This document shows, one piece after another, positions 1 through 10,324 of a DNA stretch of 64,000 nucleotides. The DNA lies in NCBI GenBank assembly GCA_946122785.1, contig CAMGYJ010000005.1:83694547-83758546 (forward strand). Reading direction: 5' to 3'. The DNA comes from Linum tenue. Lineage: Eukaryota; Streptophyta; Magnoliopsida; Malpighiales; Linaceae. Each line of letters starts with the position of its first letter. Position 1 is the stretch's first letter. A program made the translations under genes and the position numbers. The notes below the pieces were generated by a model. That model made no database searches and was not told the DNA's origin. It worked only from the letters and a program-made list of their open reading frames with translations.

Positions 1-129
1 TTAGTTCATGTAATAGCACGAGCTGAGTAGTTATTGGGTAGAGACCATGTAGTAGTCTACTAGGGGTGGCCAAGCTAGCGACGTTAGGTTAGTAGGCTTT
101 GGGGTTAGTTAGGGTTATTGCCTACAGTG

Positions 130-570
130 GGGATGGTTTCACCAACATCAGGCCTTTTGTGGTTGATCTGAGTAGGCTCCAAAAACTATTATGCCAGATC
201 AGTCGTCAACAATCATCGACTTCTCCTATGTCACCTAACACAAGCATGACTCCTCCATTTCCTACACAGATCTAGCCAGTGGACAATTCAGTGGGTCGAT
301 ACTTGTCAGTAAACCCAAATCGTACAGGTAAATTCACTCTATCTACGTGGTTTATTACGCAACCAATTGATGAACTTGTCAATGTTTGGTTTCTTGAAAC
401 TGGTACTACAGAACATGCCACTTGTTCATTTTCACGTTTCTCTAGTTATAACATATTCCTGATATCTACATCACCTTACCAAATGGCTCCAATACACTAG
501 CCACTCATTCTATAACTGTTACTTTAGTTTCTGGATTAGTAATTCTTGAGGTGTTATTTGATCAATGAGC
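130..570 (+). pseudogene. Ty1/copia gag-protease remnant
   Basis: Broken reading frames match the gag to protease junction of plant copia retrotransposons. Around 180-270 there is a Q/S/T-rich stretch like the usual linker before protease. Around 380-420 the frame reads WFLETGTTEH, which corresponds to the copia active site (family form W-x-L-D-S-G-A-T-D-H) with the catalytic Asp replaced by Glu. After a frame change near 450 the text continues as ITLPNGSNTLATH, the typical downstream segment. A stop near 274 and the frame change show it is dead. Only this piece of the element is recognisable. Confidence 0.6.
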
Positions 571-1055
571 TTTTAATAGATGTAGGTAACGTTCTTGTAC
601 TATTTGATGCTTTCTTAGTATACTTTTGATAGTTTTGAAGGTACAAAGCAATCTAAGGAAGATTGGATCAAGCATTGAAGAACTCCGGAGGACCAAATGT
701 GCTATAGAGAAGATTAAGGAGTTTTCACAGAGAGAAGTGGTCCAATGACGGAGAAAACAACTAAAGTTGCTAGAATATGTCAAGACTAGCCCATTGGAGG
801 AAGTATCATCACAGTCTAAAGAAGAAATGAGCGGCGACCCAGGCAACGGGTCTAACCGACGCCCCACTGTCGCCTTCCCTTTGCCTTGTTGAGGAAGTTT
901 CATAAGTCTGCTAGGTTTAGGAGACTCTTTCCTAGACGAGTTAGGTTCTTTTAGGCCGGATTATCCCCTATAGAGAGGTCATGTTTGCATTGTAAAAGTA
1001 AGGTTGCACAAACACATAAATATGTATAACACTCTACACGAGTGTTTAGCATAGT
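571..1055. other. unassigned stretch, probably decayed retrotransposon
   Basis: No gene is recognisable. A plus-strand frame rich in K, E and Q runs from about 680 to 890 with stops. It could be old gag, but I cannot match it to a named domain. Confidence 0.3.
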
Positions 1056-1745
1056 CAAAGTAGGGGGGTCTGCAGCTAAGGAGATGTTGTCATCATCAAT
1101 GGTGGTACCTTCCTTCTCCTCTATGTAGCTATTGTAAATTGATTGTATTAGGATGTGATTTTGATTATTGTTATCTGAATGAGTGCTATGATTTCATGTC
1201 ATGCTTGTGTTTGTCTACGAAGACTTTGATGCCTATGATTATGTATGAATGCTTTCTTGCATTCGATACTTATAATGGTCACTGATGTCTCTATAGTATG
1301 AATGCTCTTATACCATTGATAGTTATGATTCTATTGTATGCTACAATATGCATTGTGTCTAGTATTGCCTAAATTGTCAAGAAATGACCTTCTAGGGATA
1401 CCCCATTGATGCTACACGAGTAGAGATGGATTGATCACCCATCTATGCTTCAAATAGTATCAATGCTTGATTGTTAGATCATCAATGCTATAGACTATAT
1501 TTATGGTTTGTACAAGCCCAAAATTAACTATATATTATCCAAACTTTCTTGTTCTTTATTAATTAGGTAATGACATGAAGTAAAAGCATGCATTAGCTAG
1601 TTTGTCTAATAAAAAATTCCTAAATGTATTTATTCTTTTCGTGTATGTCATGATGGTTGGTGTGAGTATTTGTGCATTAGAAGACCTCGAGGAATACGAC
1701 CCTAGGACATCCTAGAACTTTTTATCACTTGCATGAAATACTATA
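1056..1745 (+). repeat. retrotransposon terminal region, copy 1 of an inverted pair
   Basis: This stretch aligns with the reverse complement of about 48690-49450. Shared blocks include the segment around a short string for one pre-terminal region, CCCCATTGATGCTACACGAG at 1411-1430, whose counterpart near 49225-49245 reads on the other strand as CCCCATTGATGCTACACGGG, and the segment GAATACGACCCTAGGACAT near 1692-1710, which has a diverged counterpart near 48705-48725. A purine-rich GGGGGG tract near 1062 sits where the other copy has AAGTGTGGGG, a motif typical of the start of the 3' noncoding region in plant Ty3/gypsy elements. The two copies are therefore old members of one LTR-element family in opposite orientation. 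Confidence 0.6.
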
Positions 1746-2090
1746 TCATGTGTGGTGTTGTGCGAGAGGCTCTACAACATCTCTTCTATTACTGTTCTTA
1801 TGTCAGGGAGTTGTTGGGTAGGCTGAAATGTGGTTCTTTTTGTTACGAAGCTACTTGGGATGCTACTATCATGTTATCTACCGAGTTTCGGAGACAAACA
1901 AAAACTACAACAAACTGTGTTGTTTGTTGTGGGCAGTATGTACCACTTATATCCGACATGAAAGATGTAGAAGGGTGTATAATTAAGAAAGTGGCTCATA
2001 GCGTTGAATTGGTGGCTCTACTTGTTGTACTCTTGTATCTTTATCTAGTGATAGAGATGATAAGTAGATTGGATTCACGAATTGGTTGAT
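1746..2090 (+). pseudogene. possible LINE zinc-binding (zf-RVT) fragment
   Basis: The frame contains CGVVREALQHLFYYCSYVRE, which resembles the C-x-x-C...HLF..C.....W pattern of the zf-RVT domain at the C-terminus of plant L1-type reverse transcriptases. The first Cys pair is incomplete and the rest is degraded. The assignment rests on this short pattern only. Confidence 0.35.
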
Positions 2091-2379
2091 TGGTGGATTC
2101 CTAGATTTCGATCATGGATTTACGTGACATCTAAACATTGGACCTTTATGAAAATTTTGACAAGTTTAGGTACTAGAATATTATAATGAAGAATATTAGG
2201 TACCAAAACACATTCTACAATGATATTTTTCCTTAAGAAGGCATAAATTGAGGGGTTCTTCCAACTTCCAACTTACATTGTGTAAATTTAGAGTAAACAT
2301 ATATATTAACCAACCATCTTTATTTCTAAGTGATTAACTACATCATCAATCAGGCAGGCTTATTACCGATCGACGATCA

Positions 2380-3733
2380 TCATTGGAAACCGCACTCCGG
2401 CGGCGGCGTAGGATACCGGGCGGAATCGGAGCAGTAGTCGTAGCTCATGTACCTTTTGCGGGTGTCCAGGTACGCCTTCAGCTGCGCCTTGCTGAGCCTC
2501 CAGTACTGCTTATCGTTCCACCAGTAACTCGGCGAGAAACAACCGCGGAGGTCGGCGTACGCGGCGGCGGGACACCCGCTGACCCCGAAATCGCGGAACT
2601 GCGCCTGAAACGGAGCGTAGCTCCAGTCGATCGGCGTGGCGCCACCGTCGGTGGCCCAGCTCGCGTTCCACAGGCTCCCCACCACCTTCAGCGGGTGGCC
2701 CGCCGGATACCCGATCCCCTTCACGTTCTTCAGCATTCTTATCGGAATGTTGTCCACCAAAAATCTGCAGCGCAGCGCAACGCAACGTAACGTAACATTT
2801 CGTGTTAATTGTATAGGGCGCGCGACAGTGAATTAGTAACATGTCACGTATTTTTTTTTTAATCTACTTGTACTTACGCGACTTGATGATGATTCCAGAG
2901 GATAGTGTAGTCGTGGAAATCGGCGGTGGGGTCGAACCAGAGGTGAAACCGTTGCTCCCTGTCTCCCTTGCCGTTGATGAAGATGTTGGTCTGCAATGTG
3001 ATCGGTTTCCCTTCCTGGTTCCCCAGGAACTCTATGTCCAACTCATCATGTCCCGACACCGGTGACGACGTCAGCTGTAACATATTTTTATGTGATTTAG
3101 AAGAAGAAAAAAAACAATGTATTCATGACACTATAGTTATTGATAACCAAAATATTGATGTATGCAATATAGAAGCAAAAATCAAGGAAATGAATGACTA
3201 ACAGAACGTACGTAGAATGCCGTAACAACCCCAGCAGAATTCCTTCCTGGGAGCTTTATTTTCATGTGAAAACTTCCGGACCCGTAACTCACTTTCGACT
3301 CAAACCCAGCGCCTGCAATATGTACGTATTTGCGTATCACAAAAGGGATTAAATTAGTTATCCATATGTCACATCTTTCAACAACAATAACGGGAAAAAA
3401 ATATATGGTATGTCATATATAAGAGTAACGCAACGACTACAAAACGATCGAAGAAAAGCTAACAAGAAGATTAATTACGACGTAACATATATATGTATAT
3501 GATGGATATTGGTGAGGAAAGAGATGGATCGGACCGGAAGCAAGATCGAGGGAGAGCTGAACTTCAGTTCCTTGATGGTACGACTTGGCGTGATCAAACC
3601 CCCATGTCACTCCATAGTTCTCATCAAAGCTGGTTTCTCCACGAACAAACATCCCACAACTACTGCTTCCCAGCACCACCGCCACGAACAAGACATATGC
3701 TGCTACAACCTTGGAAAAAGTATGAGAATTCAT
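2380..3733 (-). CDS. xyloglucan endotransglucosylase/hydrolase (XTH, GH16)
   Basis: A secreted wall enzyme of the GH16 XTH family, which cuts and religates xyloglucan. Four exons read by eye: 3733-3535, 3312-3212, 3074-2878 and 2764-2380, all with GT-AG introns and matching phases, giving 293 aa, the usual family length. Residues 1-31 look like a signal peptide, with a hydrophobic core [12 protein letters not shown]. Exon 3 holds the catalytic motif [11 protein letters not shown]; in this family the first Glu is the nucleophile and the last Glu the acid/base. It is followed by [17 protein letters not shown] and, across the next junction, VDNIPIR. The XET C-terminal part has W-rich [10 protein letters not shown] and the conserved Cys, including YDYC and the terminal PPECGFQ. 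The N-x-T/S sequon that usually follows the catalytic motif is absent (GNQEGK), although an NAS sequon occurs later. Whether it acts as a transferase or hydrolase cannot be told from sequence. Confidence 0.95.
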
Positions 3734-3830
3734 TTTTTTTTTTTGTCACGCTAGCTACTTATCTATGTCTTCTTATAAATATTATACCACACTCTTGTGT
3801 TTTAGTGCATGTTATAGTCCAATGATGCGG

Positions 3831-3843
3831 CCTTTTATATACA
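3831..3843 (-). promoter_or_regulatory. TATA box of the XTH gene
   Basis: Minus strand reads TGTATATAAAAGG, a canonical plant TATA box about 100 bp upstream of the XTH start codon. A second, weaker AT-rich candidate lies at about 3772-3790, closer to the ATG than is usual. Confidence 0.6.
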
Positions 3844-4080
3844 CACATATTTTCAAGCTCGTGGGATGATAATAGTATGTAACTTGAACACTTCTAGTAC
3901 GTAGGCGGATGGGTTAGTTATGTGTGAATTGTGATCCATAGTTGGCTATGGATGGGGGGAAATGCATACTACTGAGGGAGGAAAAAGGGGGGAAACGGAA
4001 AGTGGGTGTGGCGCATAACAAAGCGTGTGAGAGCAGTGATTAGTTAGCTAGGCATACCAGCACGTTACTGATTGCATTAT

Positions 4081-4083
<3 letters not shown>

Positions 4084-4121
<38 letters not shown>
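4084..4121. repeat. (AT)n microsatellite
   Basis: An uninterrupted run of about 19 AT units. It lies upstream of the XTH promoter. Confidence 0.95.
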
Positions 4122-4123
<2 letters not shown>

Positions 4124-4504
4124 TCACCACAAAATTATTAAATAATAACAAGTGCCCCTCTCATAACTCCAACGGCTTCTACGTACGTACATTGTGTCTA
4201 GCTATAGGAAACCACCCCTCAATCATCCATGAAAATTGTTATTCTACTCTTTATTAAAGTGAAGATTGTTATTCTCATCCATTAAAATAGACTAGCACGA
4301 CAGCTGCAGGCGGGACGTGAATTTAGTAATTTGGGATTATATAAACAGATAGTTAGCATTATGAGAAGTAACATTATCGATTTATTACATAATGGTTTTA
4401 AATACGGTTCATTATATCATCTCACAACAGAAATGTGTTTTCGTAAGGTGAAGAGAGTAAGCTATAGTAGGAATTCGACATTGTTTTGTCTTTTTTCGTG
4501 CGAG

Positions 4505-5720
4505 TCAAATGGAAAGCATACTGAATTTTAACAAAAGTCACACCCCAACCCAACCGACCTATTACAAAATCGGGTGTAACTCGCTTCTGACTCGGAACCC
4601 GTCACCAACAGGCTCAACCACTAAGCATGTTGAATTAGATTGGACACCCATCCGGCCATCCCTTTAATGACATTGTTATGTTTTTTTTTTTTTTTTGCGT
4701 CTTGGAAAGCTAGCGAAATGAGTTTAAACATAATCCACACCCAGCCATCCGGCCAATAATAAAAGCGGCTAAAACTCAGTCTCAGTCAAAACTCGTCAAT
4801 TCCAAGTCTAACCGCTTTGCCTGGGTCGATTGTTTAGTTTTTTATTGGTGCGGGTAGGATGAAAAGTGGGTCGAGTTTTTAACAAAATCCACATCCGATC
4901 CAACTCGTTATCTAAAAAAGTGTGTAAACTTCCTCACGACCAAAAACTCGTCAACACTAGGTCCCACTCGCTCCCGAACCACAAATTTTCAATACCGGAT
5001 TTAACCCGCTTTGACCGGGTTGGTTGTTTTGTGTTTCAGGTCATAGTTAGTGAATACTCCGTTTAATACACATATATGTACCCGACGTACTTTATCCGTT
5101 TAAAACTTCCATATACGTATTATTGTCAAGCCGTTTCATTAGTTTCCATTCATTTGACGACTCCCGTACTAAACACATATAAAACCCGTATAACACGTTT
5201 AATATCCGTATTTAATGAAATAAATTATTAAATTTACTATGCTTACATATTTATTAATTTCTAAAAATAATTAATTTTATATATTTATGATCATTAACGT
5301 ACTATTAAACGTAATATTAGCTAAAAGACGAAGTATAATACCTGTACGTATTTTATACTTAACTTTTCCGTACCGTATTTTACTAACTATGTTTCAGGTG
5401 TCGGATGCAAAGTCGACTGAGTTTTTAATAAAAGACACACCCGACCCAACCCTTCAATTAGCAAAGAGGGTAAAATTCGCTCATAAACCAAAACTCTTCA
5501 ACACTGGATTCAACCCGCTTTGACCGAGTCGATTTTTTTTTTTTTTTTTTGTATTTTAGGTGCAGTTCAGATGGAAAGTGGGCCAAGTTTTTAACAAAAT
5601 TCACATCCATGCCAACCTGTCAATTATTGATGTGCTTAAACTTGCTCCTAACTTAAAACTCGTAAATATCGAGTTCAACTTGCTTTGACTGGATCGAATT
5701 AGGTTAGTTATCCATGAGTT
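4505..5720. repeat. decayed tandem repeat, about five copies
   Basis: Five related blocks begin near 4510, 4700, 4865, 5400 and 5570. Each contains a version of GAGTTTTTAACAAAA, then an ACCCGACCCAACCC-like segment, then AAAACTCGTCAACACTGG and finally AACCCGCTTTGACCGGGT. Spacing is roughly 165-195 bp, except for an unrelated AT-rich spacer at about 5050-5390. No coding potential. It may be the interior of an old hAT-like element whose right end lies near 6643, but I could not find a left end. Confidence 0.6.
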
Positions 5721-5762
5721 TGGTTAAAAAAAGAAAATAAAAAATACCCGACTCAAAGGAGC

Positions 5763-5855
5763 GGTGCTGCGGTGGTGGTATCTCCTCCGTCTCCTGACTC
5801 AGCGGCGAGCAGAAAGAAGTGGTGCTGCGGTGGTATCTCCTCCGTCTGGCGACTC
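5763..5855 (+). repeat. short direct repeat pair
   Basis: GGTGCTGCGGTGGTGGTATC at about 5762 recurs as GGTGCTGCGGTGGTATCTCC at about 5821, each followed by TCCTCCGTCT. The 58-bp offset suggests a local duplication. The GC-rich surroundings (5740-6280) are unlike the AT-rich neighbours and could be captured genic DNA, but I recognise no protein. Confidence 0.5.
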
Positions 5856-6449
5856 AACGGCAACGACGATTGATGCGGAAGTCAGAACACAACGTTGCGA
5901 CAGGCAGACACGACGATTGAATGTTTGAGGTCACTATGAGTGTAGATCTAAGCATGCATGTCATTTTTCTGTTTGATTTTCACCTTCGAGTTTCAGTAGC
6001 ATCATCGCTCTTTTCGATTCAGGAGAAGAAAGCTTCGATTTTGGAGAAGAAGCCTTTGATTTTCAATATTGATTTTGATGCATTTGGGGTTTTATGTTTG
6101 AATTTGGGTTTCTGGTCTCAGGGAAGAGAAGAGATCGGAGAGAGGGGAAATGTCATCGACCCGTAGAGGAGAAGTTTGCGGCAAGGCCAAGAGATGATAG
6201 GAGGATTTGGTGGACGGCGGTGATGCTTGATGGTCGTTGGCGGCGGTGATGCTTGGGTTTTTTTATCTTCTTTGTTAGGTTTAGGTTAGCAGTAAGTATG
6301 AAAGAGTTGTGGGCTTGAGGGATTTTTTTTTGGGCTCTATTTGATTTGGGTTGTGAGGGATTTATTTTTGGGTTCTGTTTGATTTGGGTTGTGAGAATTG
6401 GGCTTTTGTGAGAGGTTGAGTAGTCAGTTGGGTTGTAGGATTGGGTTAA

Positions 6450-6643
6450 ATTTTTTGTTCGGCTGATCGGTTGGGTTGATCGGAATTCAGTTTCGGTCTG
6501 TATACCCCTGGTTCCCGAAATAAAGGGTTTTGGCTTCCGAATTTCGAACCGAACAACACTAATTCTGTTTCGGTTTGGTTTAATTCGATTTTGGTCGGGT
6601 TTGGTTCGGGTTTATCGAACTGGATGCCCATCCCTAATGATAA
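6450..6643. mobile_element. right-end remnant of a hAT-like element
   Basis: The stretch resembles the right end of the complete hAT-like element at 41242-41760: both have a TTCCGAA block, a GAACCGAA block, TTTCGGTT and a terminal GCCCA(T/C)CCCTA. No left end or 8-bp target duplication could be found, so this copy is truncated or its left part is too decayed. Confidence 0.5.
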
Positions 6644-6949
6644 TGATAATAACAACAACAGTAACAACAACAATATTAATATATAATAATAATAAAATGT
6701 AATTGTAATTAATTAATTATACAGAGCATTGATAAATCGAAATCATATTGAGTCCAAAGACAACCGAACAAATCGGTTGTTTATGTCTCAGCTACAACCA
6801 TCTAAAAGGAAAAAAAAACACAAAACATAGCATTAATGAAAGAGAACTTTACCCTTTGTAAGTACGATAAACTAAATACAATTCATAGTAAGTATAGGCT
6901 ACAATTCAAGGTACAGTCTCCTAGCTCTCAGTTGGGGCCAACTGCATAA

Positions 6950-7130
6950 GTAAATGAGCTCTTGGATGAATTTACAAGGACGTGGAATGAACCCCTATTA
7001 CAAACTCATTTCACCGCTCAAGAGAGGCAGAGAATCATGAAAATCCTTATACCACGACAACCTAGCGAATATATAAGGATTTTGAGCTATGAAAATGTGG
7101 GCGGGTACTCAGTGAAATTTGTTGATGGAG
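6950..7130 (+). pseudogene. LINE reverse-transcriptase C-terminal remnant
   Basis: The frame reads WNEPLLQTHFTAQERQRIMK, then IPRQPSEYIRI and YENVGGYSVK, the pattern found just before the zf-RVT domain of plant L1-type LINEs (family form: W-x-x-x-x-x-G-x-Y-S-V-K-S). The remnant stops where the next insertion begins. Confidence 0.55.
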
Positions 7131-7149
7131 CAAGCTCATAGAAGAAGAC

Positions 7150-8324
7150 GATTCGGGGGCCAGGATCCGCCTCTGCTTTTCCTCCTTCCCTACTTTTCGA
7201 TTATTACTGATTTGTTTTCTGAATTGTTATTTAATTTTATTGATTCGACTTTATATTTCTTTGGCTTTATTTCTATTTCGAGATTTTTAACCAGACTGAT
7301 GCCTTTTCTCCTCCGCCCAACTGCTGCCTTTCCTGGCTGGGCATACTATGAAGTGTTCCCTTGGTTCGGTGGTGGTGTTTTTTTTCTTTGTTTCTGTTCA
7401 ATGATGCAGGGTCCCTTTTTGGCACTGGATTGGTACCGCCGGTTAGCTTCAATCTCCCCCGATGCCTGCCGTCGCTGTTGAAGCCGGCGATCCTCGCCAT
7501 TGGCCGGTTGCTTCTTTGGCTGGCTTGTCTCGTTAGCAGCGGTGGATTCGTCTGAGAGAGGACGCGTGGCAGTTGACGCGTCGCTAGCTCTTGGGATTCT
7601 CTTCTTTTCTTATCCCGCAGGACAATTGTAGATTTTTAGTGGTGGTGGCCTGGTGGACATGGCTGGATTAGACGCGTGGCAATTGCTGCAATCAGCACTC
7701 AGCAGTAGCGTGTTATCTTCTTTGCCCGTCTGCCTTTTCCTTGTTGGGCCATGGTTCAATTTGTCCGCATGCCTTTTATGGGCTTTGATGGGCCTTCTTT
7801 ATCGGCTTATTTGGCATTTGGCCCTCGACCTTTTTCTTTGTTTGTTTTGCAGGTTTATTGGTTTCTACTGCCCCAGGAACTCCCTCTTGAGTCTTGGCTC
7901 TGATTGGTGTTATGGGCCACTTCCAATCCACTAGATATGTCTCCGTCAAATTCTAGGTGGCATCAGGGAGGTGTAGCTGCTTTTTCGATAGTGGAATTTA
8001 TACTATTTTGCAGTCTATGTGATTGTTCATTTTGCAGGAATGCATCAGAATCGGCAAGGGTCTGCTTCTCTGCTTCAATATTCAGCGTGGTTAATTCATG
8101 ATTTTGGTACTTTTAAGAGAAGAAATCATGATATTGCCCATGTCCTTAAGGTACCAAGGGCTGCCCATATCGTGGCAAAAAGAGCCCTCTTGTCGTTGGA
8201 TCCTCCAACGCTTCTTCCTTATTTATCTTTTGTAATTTGGTCTGTAATGATTTTGTACATATATTTCGTATCTTGCTGTTTCCCATCTTGTGGGATAACC
8301 TTTGGCAAAAAAAAAAAAAAAAAA
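7150..8324 (+). mobile_element. LINE-type retroinsertion with poly(A) and 17-bp target duplication
   Basis: The insert ends in a poly(A) run at about 8306-8324. AGCTCATAGAAGAAGAC occurs at both 7133-7149 and 8325-8341, an exact target-site duplication of the length made by L1-type retrotransposition. Near the 3' end the frame at about 8160-8215 reads AHIVAKRALLSLDP, the typical end of the RNase H-like domain of plant LINEs. The 5' two thirds carry no recognisable ORF. The copy is therefore 5'-truncated and dead. Confidence 0.8.
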
Positions 8325-8348
8325 AGCTCATAGAAGAAGACAACGGGG

Positions 8349-8426
8349 ACGCTTACTGTCGGTTCTTGATTCAACGCACTTCCATTGGAGGGTCCTATTA
8401 GATATTGTTACTTTTTCTCGAACCAT
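8349..8426 (-). pseudogene. rpoA: rpoA 5' fragment (plastid RNA polymerase alpha)
   Basis: From ATG at 8426 the frame begins MVREKV and continues with [16 protein letters not shown], the conserved N-terminus of plastid RpoA. Homology ends at about 8349, after about 26 codons of a gene that normally has over 300. A truncated piece of the plastid insertion. Confidence 0.85.
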
Positions 8427-8496
8427 AAAAAAATATTATTATTTTTTGATCAGATCATTGAATTTTTTTCTCTTGAAATCTCTTCAATGTTTATTC

Positions 8497-8913
8497 TTAT
8501 ACGCGTCTTTTTTTAGGGGGCCTGCAGCCATTATGCGGCATAGGGGTTACATCCCGAACAAAACTTAATAGTATACCACTTCTACGAATAGCCCTTAATG
8601 CCGCATCTCTTCCGAGACCGGGCCCTTTTATCATGACTTCCGCTCGTTGCATACCTTGATCTACTACTGTCCGAATAGCATTTCCTGCTGCGGTTTGAGC
8701 AGCAAACGGTGTCCCTCGTCTTGTGCCTCTGAATCCACAAGTGCCCGCGGAAGACCAAGAGATCACCCGCCCCCGTACATCTGTAATGGTCACAATAGTA
8801 TTGTTGAAACTTGCTTGAATATGAATAACCCCTTTTGGTACTTTACGCGCATTCTTACGTGAACTAATACGTCCATTTCTGCGTGAACCCATTTTTGGTA
8901 AAGGTTTTGCCAT
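8497..8913 (-). CDS. rps11: plastid-derived 30S ribosomal protein S11, intact nuclear copy
   Basis: A 138-aa ORF with the start and full length of plastid S11: [15 protein letters not shown] at the N-terminus, the core [48 protein letters not shown] and a basic C-terminus PPKKRRV. S11 is a small-subunit protein of the decoding platform. No stop or frameshift is present, so the transfer is recent. There is no visible transit-peptide sequence upstream; the sequence before the ATG is the plastid intergenic spacer. Expression as a functional nuclear gene is therefore unlikely. Confidence 0.9.
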   Translation of the reverse strand: MAKPLPKMGSRRNGRISSRKNARKVPKGVIHIQASFNNTIVTITDVRGRVISWSSAGTCGFRGTRRGTPFAAQTAAGNAIRTVVDQGMQRAEVMIKGPGLGRDAALRAIRRSGILLSFVRDVTPMPHNGCRPPKKRRV

Positions 8914-9032
8914 TTTTTAGCATCTCAAAAATATAAGTGATAGGTCTATGGATATATCCATTTCATGTCAACAGAAATCCTTTATTTTGATTTGTACATC
9001 AGATACTTTAGAGAGTTTCTCATTTCGAAGGA

Positions 9033-9106
9033 TTATCCTTGTCTTTGTTTATGCCTTGGGTTGGAGCAAATTACTATAATTCGTCCTCGTCTACGTATCA
9101 GTCGAC
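9033..9106 (-). pseudogene. rpl36: rpl36 3' fragment (plastid 50S L36)
   Basis: The frame reads RLIRRRGRIIVICSNPRHK and then QRQG followed by TAA at 9035-9033, matching the C-terminal two thirds of the 37-aa plastid L36. The first third (the start with its zinc-ligand Cys residues) is missing at the insertion edge. Confidence 0.85.
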
Positions 9107-9915
9107 CTATTGACTAGGAGTGCATCTAGGGTTTAAACATTCCTCTTAAGGTGAACTGAGGCCGTGAACTGACCATGATTCCTGTTTAAAAGAAGAGCTT
9201 AAAGGAAGAGAGAAGGGAGAGTCCAAAGAGTGAGAAAGTCTTCTTCTTCAGATTTTAGAGAGAAAGACGAATCAAAAGAGAAGGAAGCTAGGGTTTTGCT
9301 CCAAGAGTGGATTTGGGAAGATTCTCCCCAAGAGAAGTTCAACACAAGTGCAAAGAAGATTGGAAGTCTCTCCATGATGGTTTCTACCTCTTCCCCTTGT
9401 GTTTCTCCCATTTCTAGCATGGTTTCTTTTTCACTTGGGTGTTGTGAAACCCTAACTATCTACCATGTAGTTTTTGTTATGTGATAGTATCCATTAAAAG
9501 GAGCTACGAGCTTAATGCCTCAGATAAGATAGCCTAGATCGAGGTGACTTTATATGGGTCTAGGGTAGGCGTACTCGGAGGTGTGTGGATAACCACAAAA
9601 GCCCACGAAAAAGAGCTCACTCACCACATTCTATTAACCCCAATTAACAACCATAGCCAGGAGGATTTGACCTAGGAAACCATCTCATCTCTAGCAATCT
9701 CCCAACCACTTGGTTGGTTGTTTATTTTGCCTTTAGGAGTAGATTAGATTAGACTTTTCAACCAACTTTCGATTCAATTAGATAGTACTTCGAAGCGAAG
9801 TAATAGTAAGCTTAGGGATCCCTTGGAATATGACCGAACCACTTTACTACAACCCTGGCTAGGTTATACTTGGCTTAGTTATGATTGAATAGAGAGTGTT
9901 CATAGACTTATAAAT
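9107..9915 (+). repeat. LTR-like remnant, related to 54790-55480
   Basis: The stretch shares ordered blocks with 54790-55480, for example AGAGAGAAAGACGAATC against AGAGAGAAACTTACGAAC, and TTTTTCACTTGGGTGTTGTG against TTTTTTCACTTAGACATTGTG, each followed by a run to TATGTGATAG. The second copy has a TATA box and a leader upstream, so these are probably the R-U5 parts of related LTRs. No coding region is seen. Confidence 0.5.
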
Positions 9916-9922
9916 TTAAAGA

Positions 9923-10108
9923 TTAATCACGCAAACGATCACTGGTTGTGGCAGTGGTAGAGGGAGGTGTTTTTTTGTGTGGAAGGGAATCATGAAGGAA
10001 GGAGGCCAATTCTGGAAGTTTGAACTTGTTAGTCTTGGTGCTGGCGTTTGGGTCTCTTTTTGGAAAGATTTTGGAATACGCTTTCACAAGGGTTGTTGTT
10101 GCCTCCAC
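9923..10108 (-). other. short unidentified ORF
   Basis: A 61-codon frame starting MEATTTLVKAYSKIFPKRD, rich in K, P, T and S, open to its 3' end. I do not recognise the protein. The composition looks coding-like and differs from the flanking LTR-like DNA, so a captured exon is possible. Chance cannot be excluded. Confidence 0.2.
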
Positions 10109-10324
10109 TAGTCCAGCTACTTGGATTTCTGCATTGATATCATTTCACACTGATAGTAAAGGGTAGGATTTTAATTTGAATATCAATTTGAGAGAGGGTT
10201 GAAACAGAGAGGTTTAAATTTTTAAATATATTATCTATTTTACCCTCAAATTATATTTATGTAGGACCATCTAAGTTAATTTGGAAGCCAGGACAAAATA
10301 CTTCCTTCTCACTGAAATTGATGC

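Larger units (their letters stand above)
8342..9106 (-). other. nuclear insertion of plastid DNA (NUPT)
   Basis: About 760 bp with the gene order of the plastid rpl36-rps11-rpoA operon in its native orientation: the end of rpl36 (9106-9033), complete rps11 (8913-8497) and the start of rpoA (8426-8349). Both outer genes are cut, so the fragment is an insertion and not an organellar contig. Nuclear retroelement sequence borders it on both sides, and its left edge abuts the target duplication of the LINE-type insertion. Confidence 0.9.

Noticed and set aside
61..75. TAGGGGTGGCC as a hAT end
   Set aside because: No inverted partner or 8-bp duplication within reach.
279..500. 73-codon ORF as a small gene
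   Set aside because: It is part of a decayed copia gag-protease and changes frame within the protease.
2383..2790. Plus-strand ORF of 135 codons
   Set aside because: It is the complement of XTH exon 4; GC-rich exons leave open shadow frames.
8302..8568. 88-codon ORF beginning with poly-Lys
   Set aside because: It runs from a LINE poly(A) tail into plastid DNA and is not a gene.
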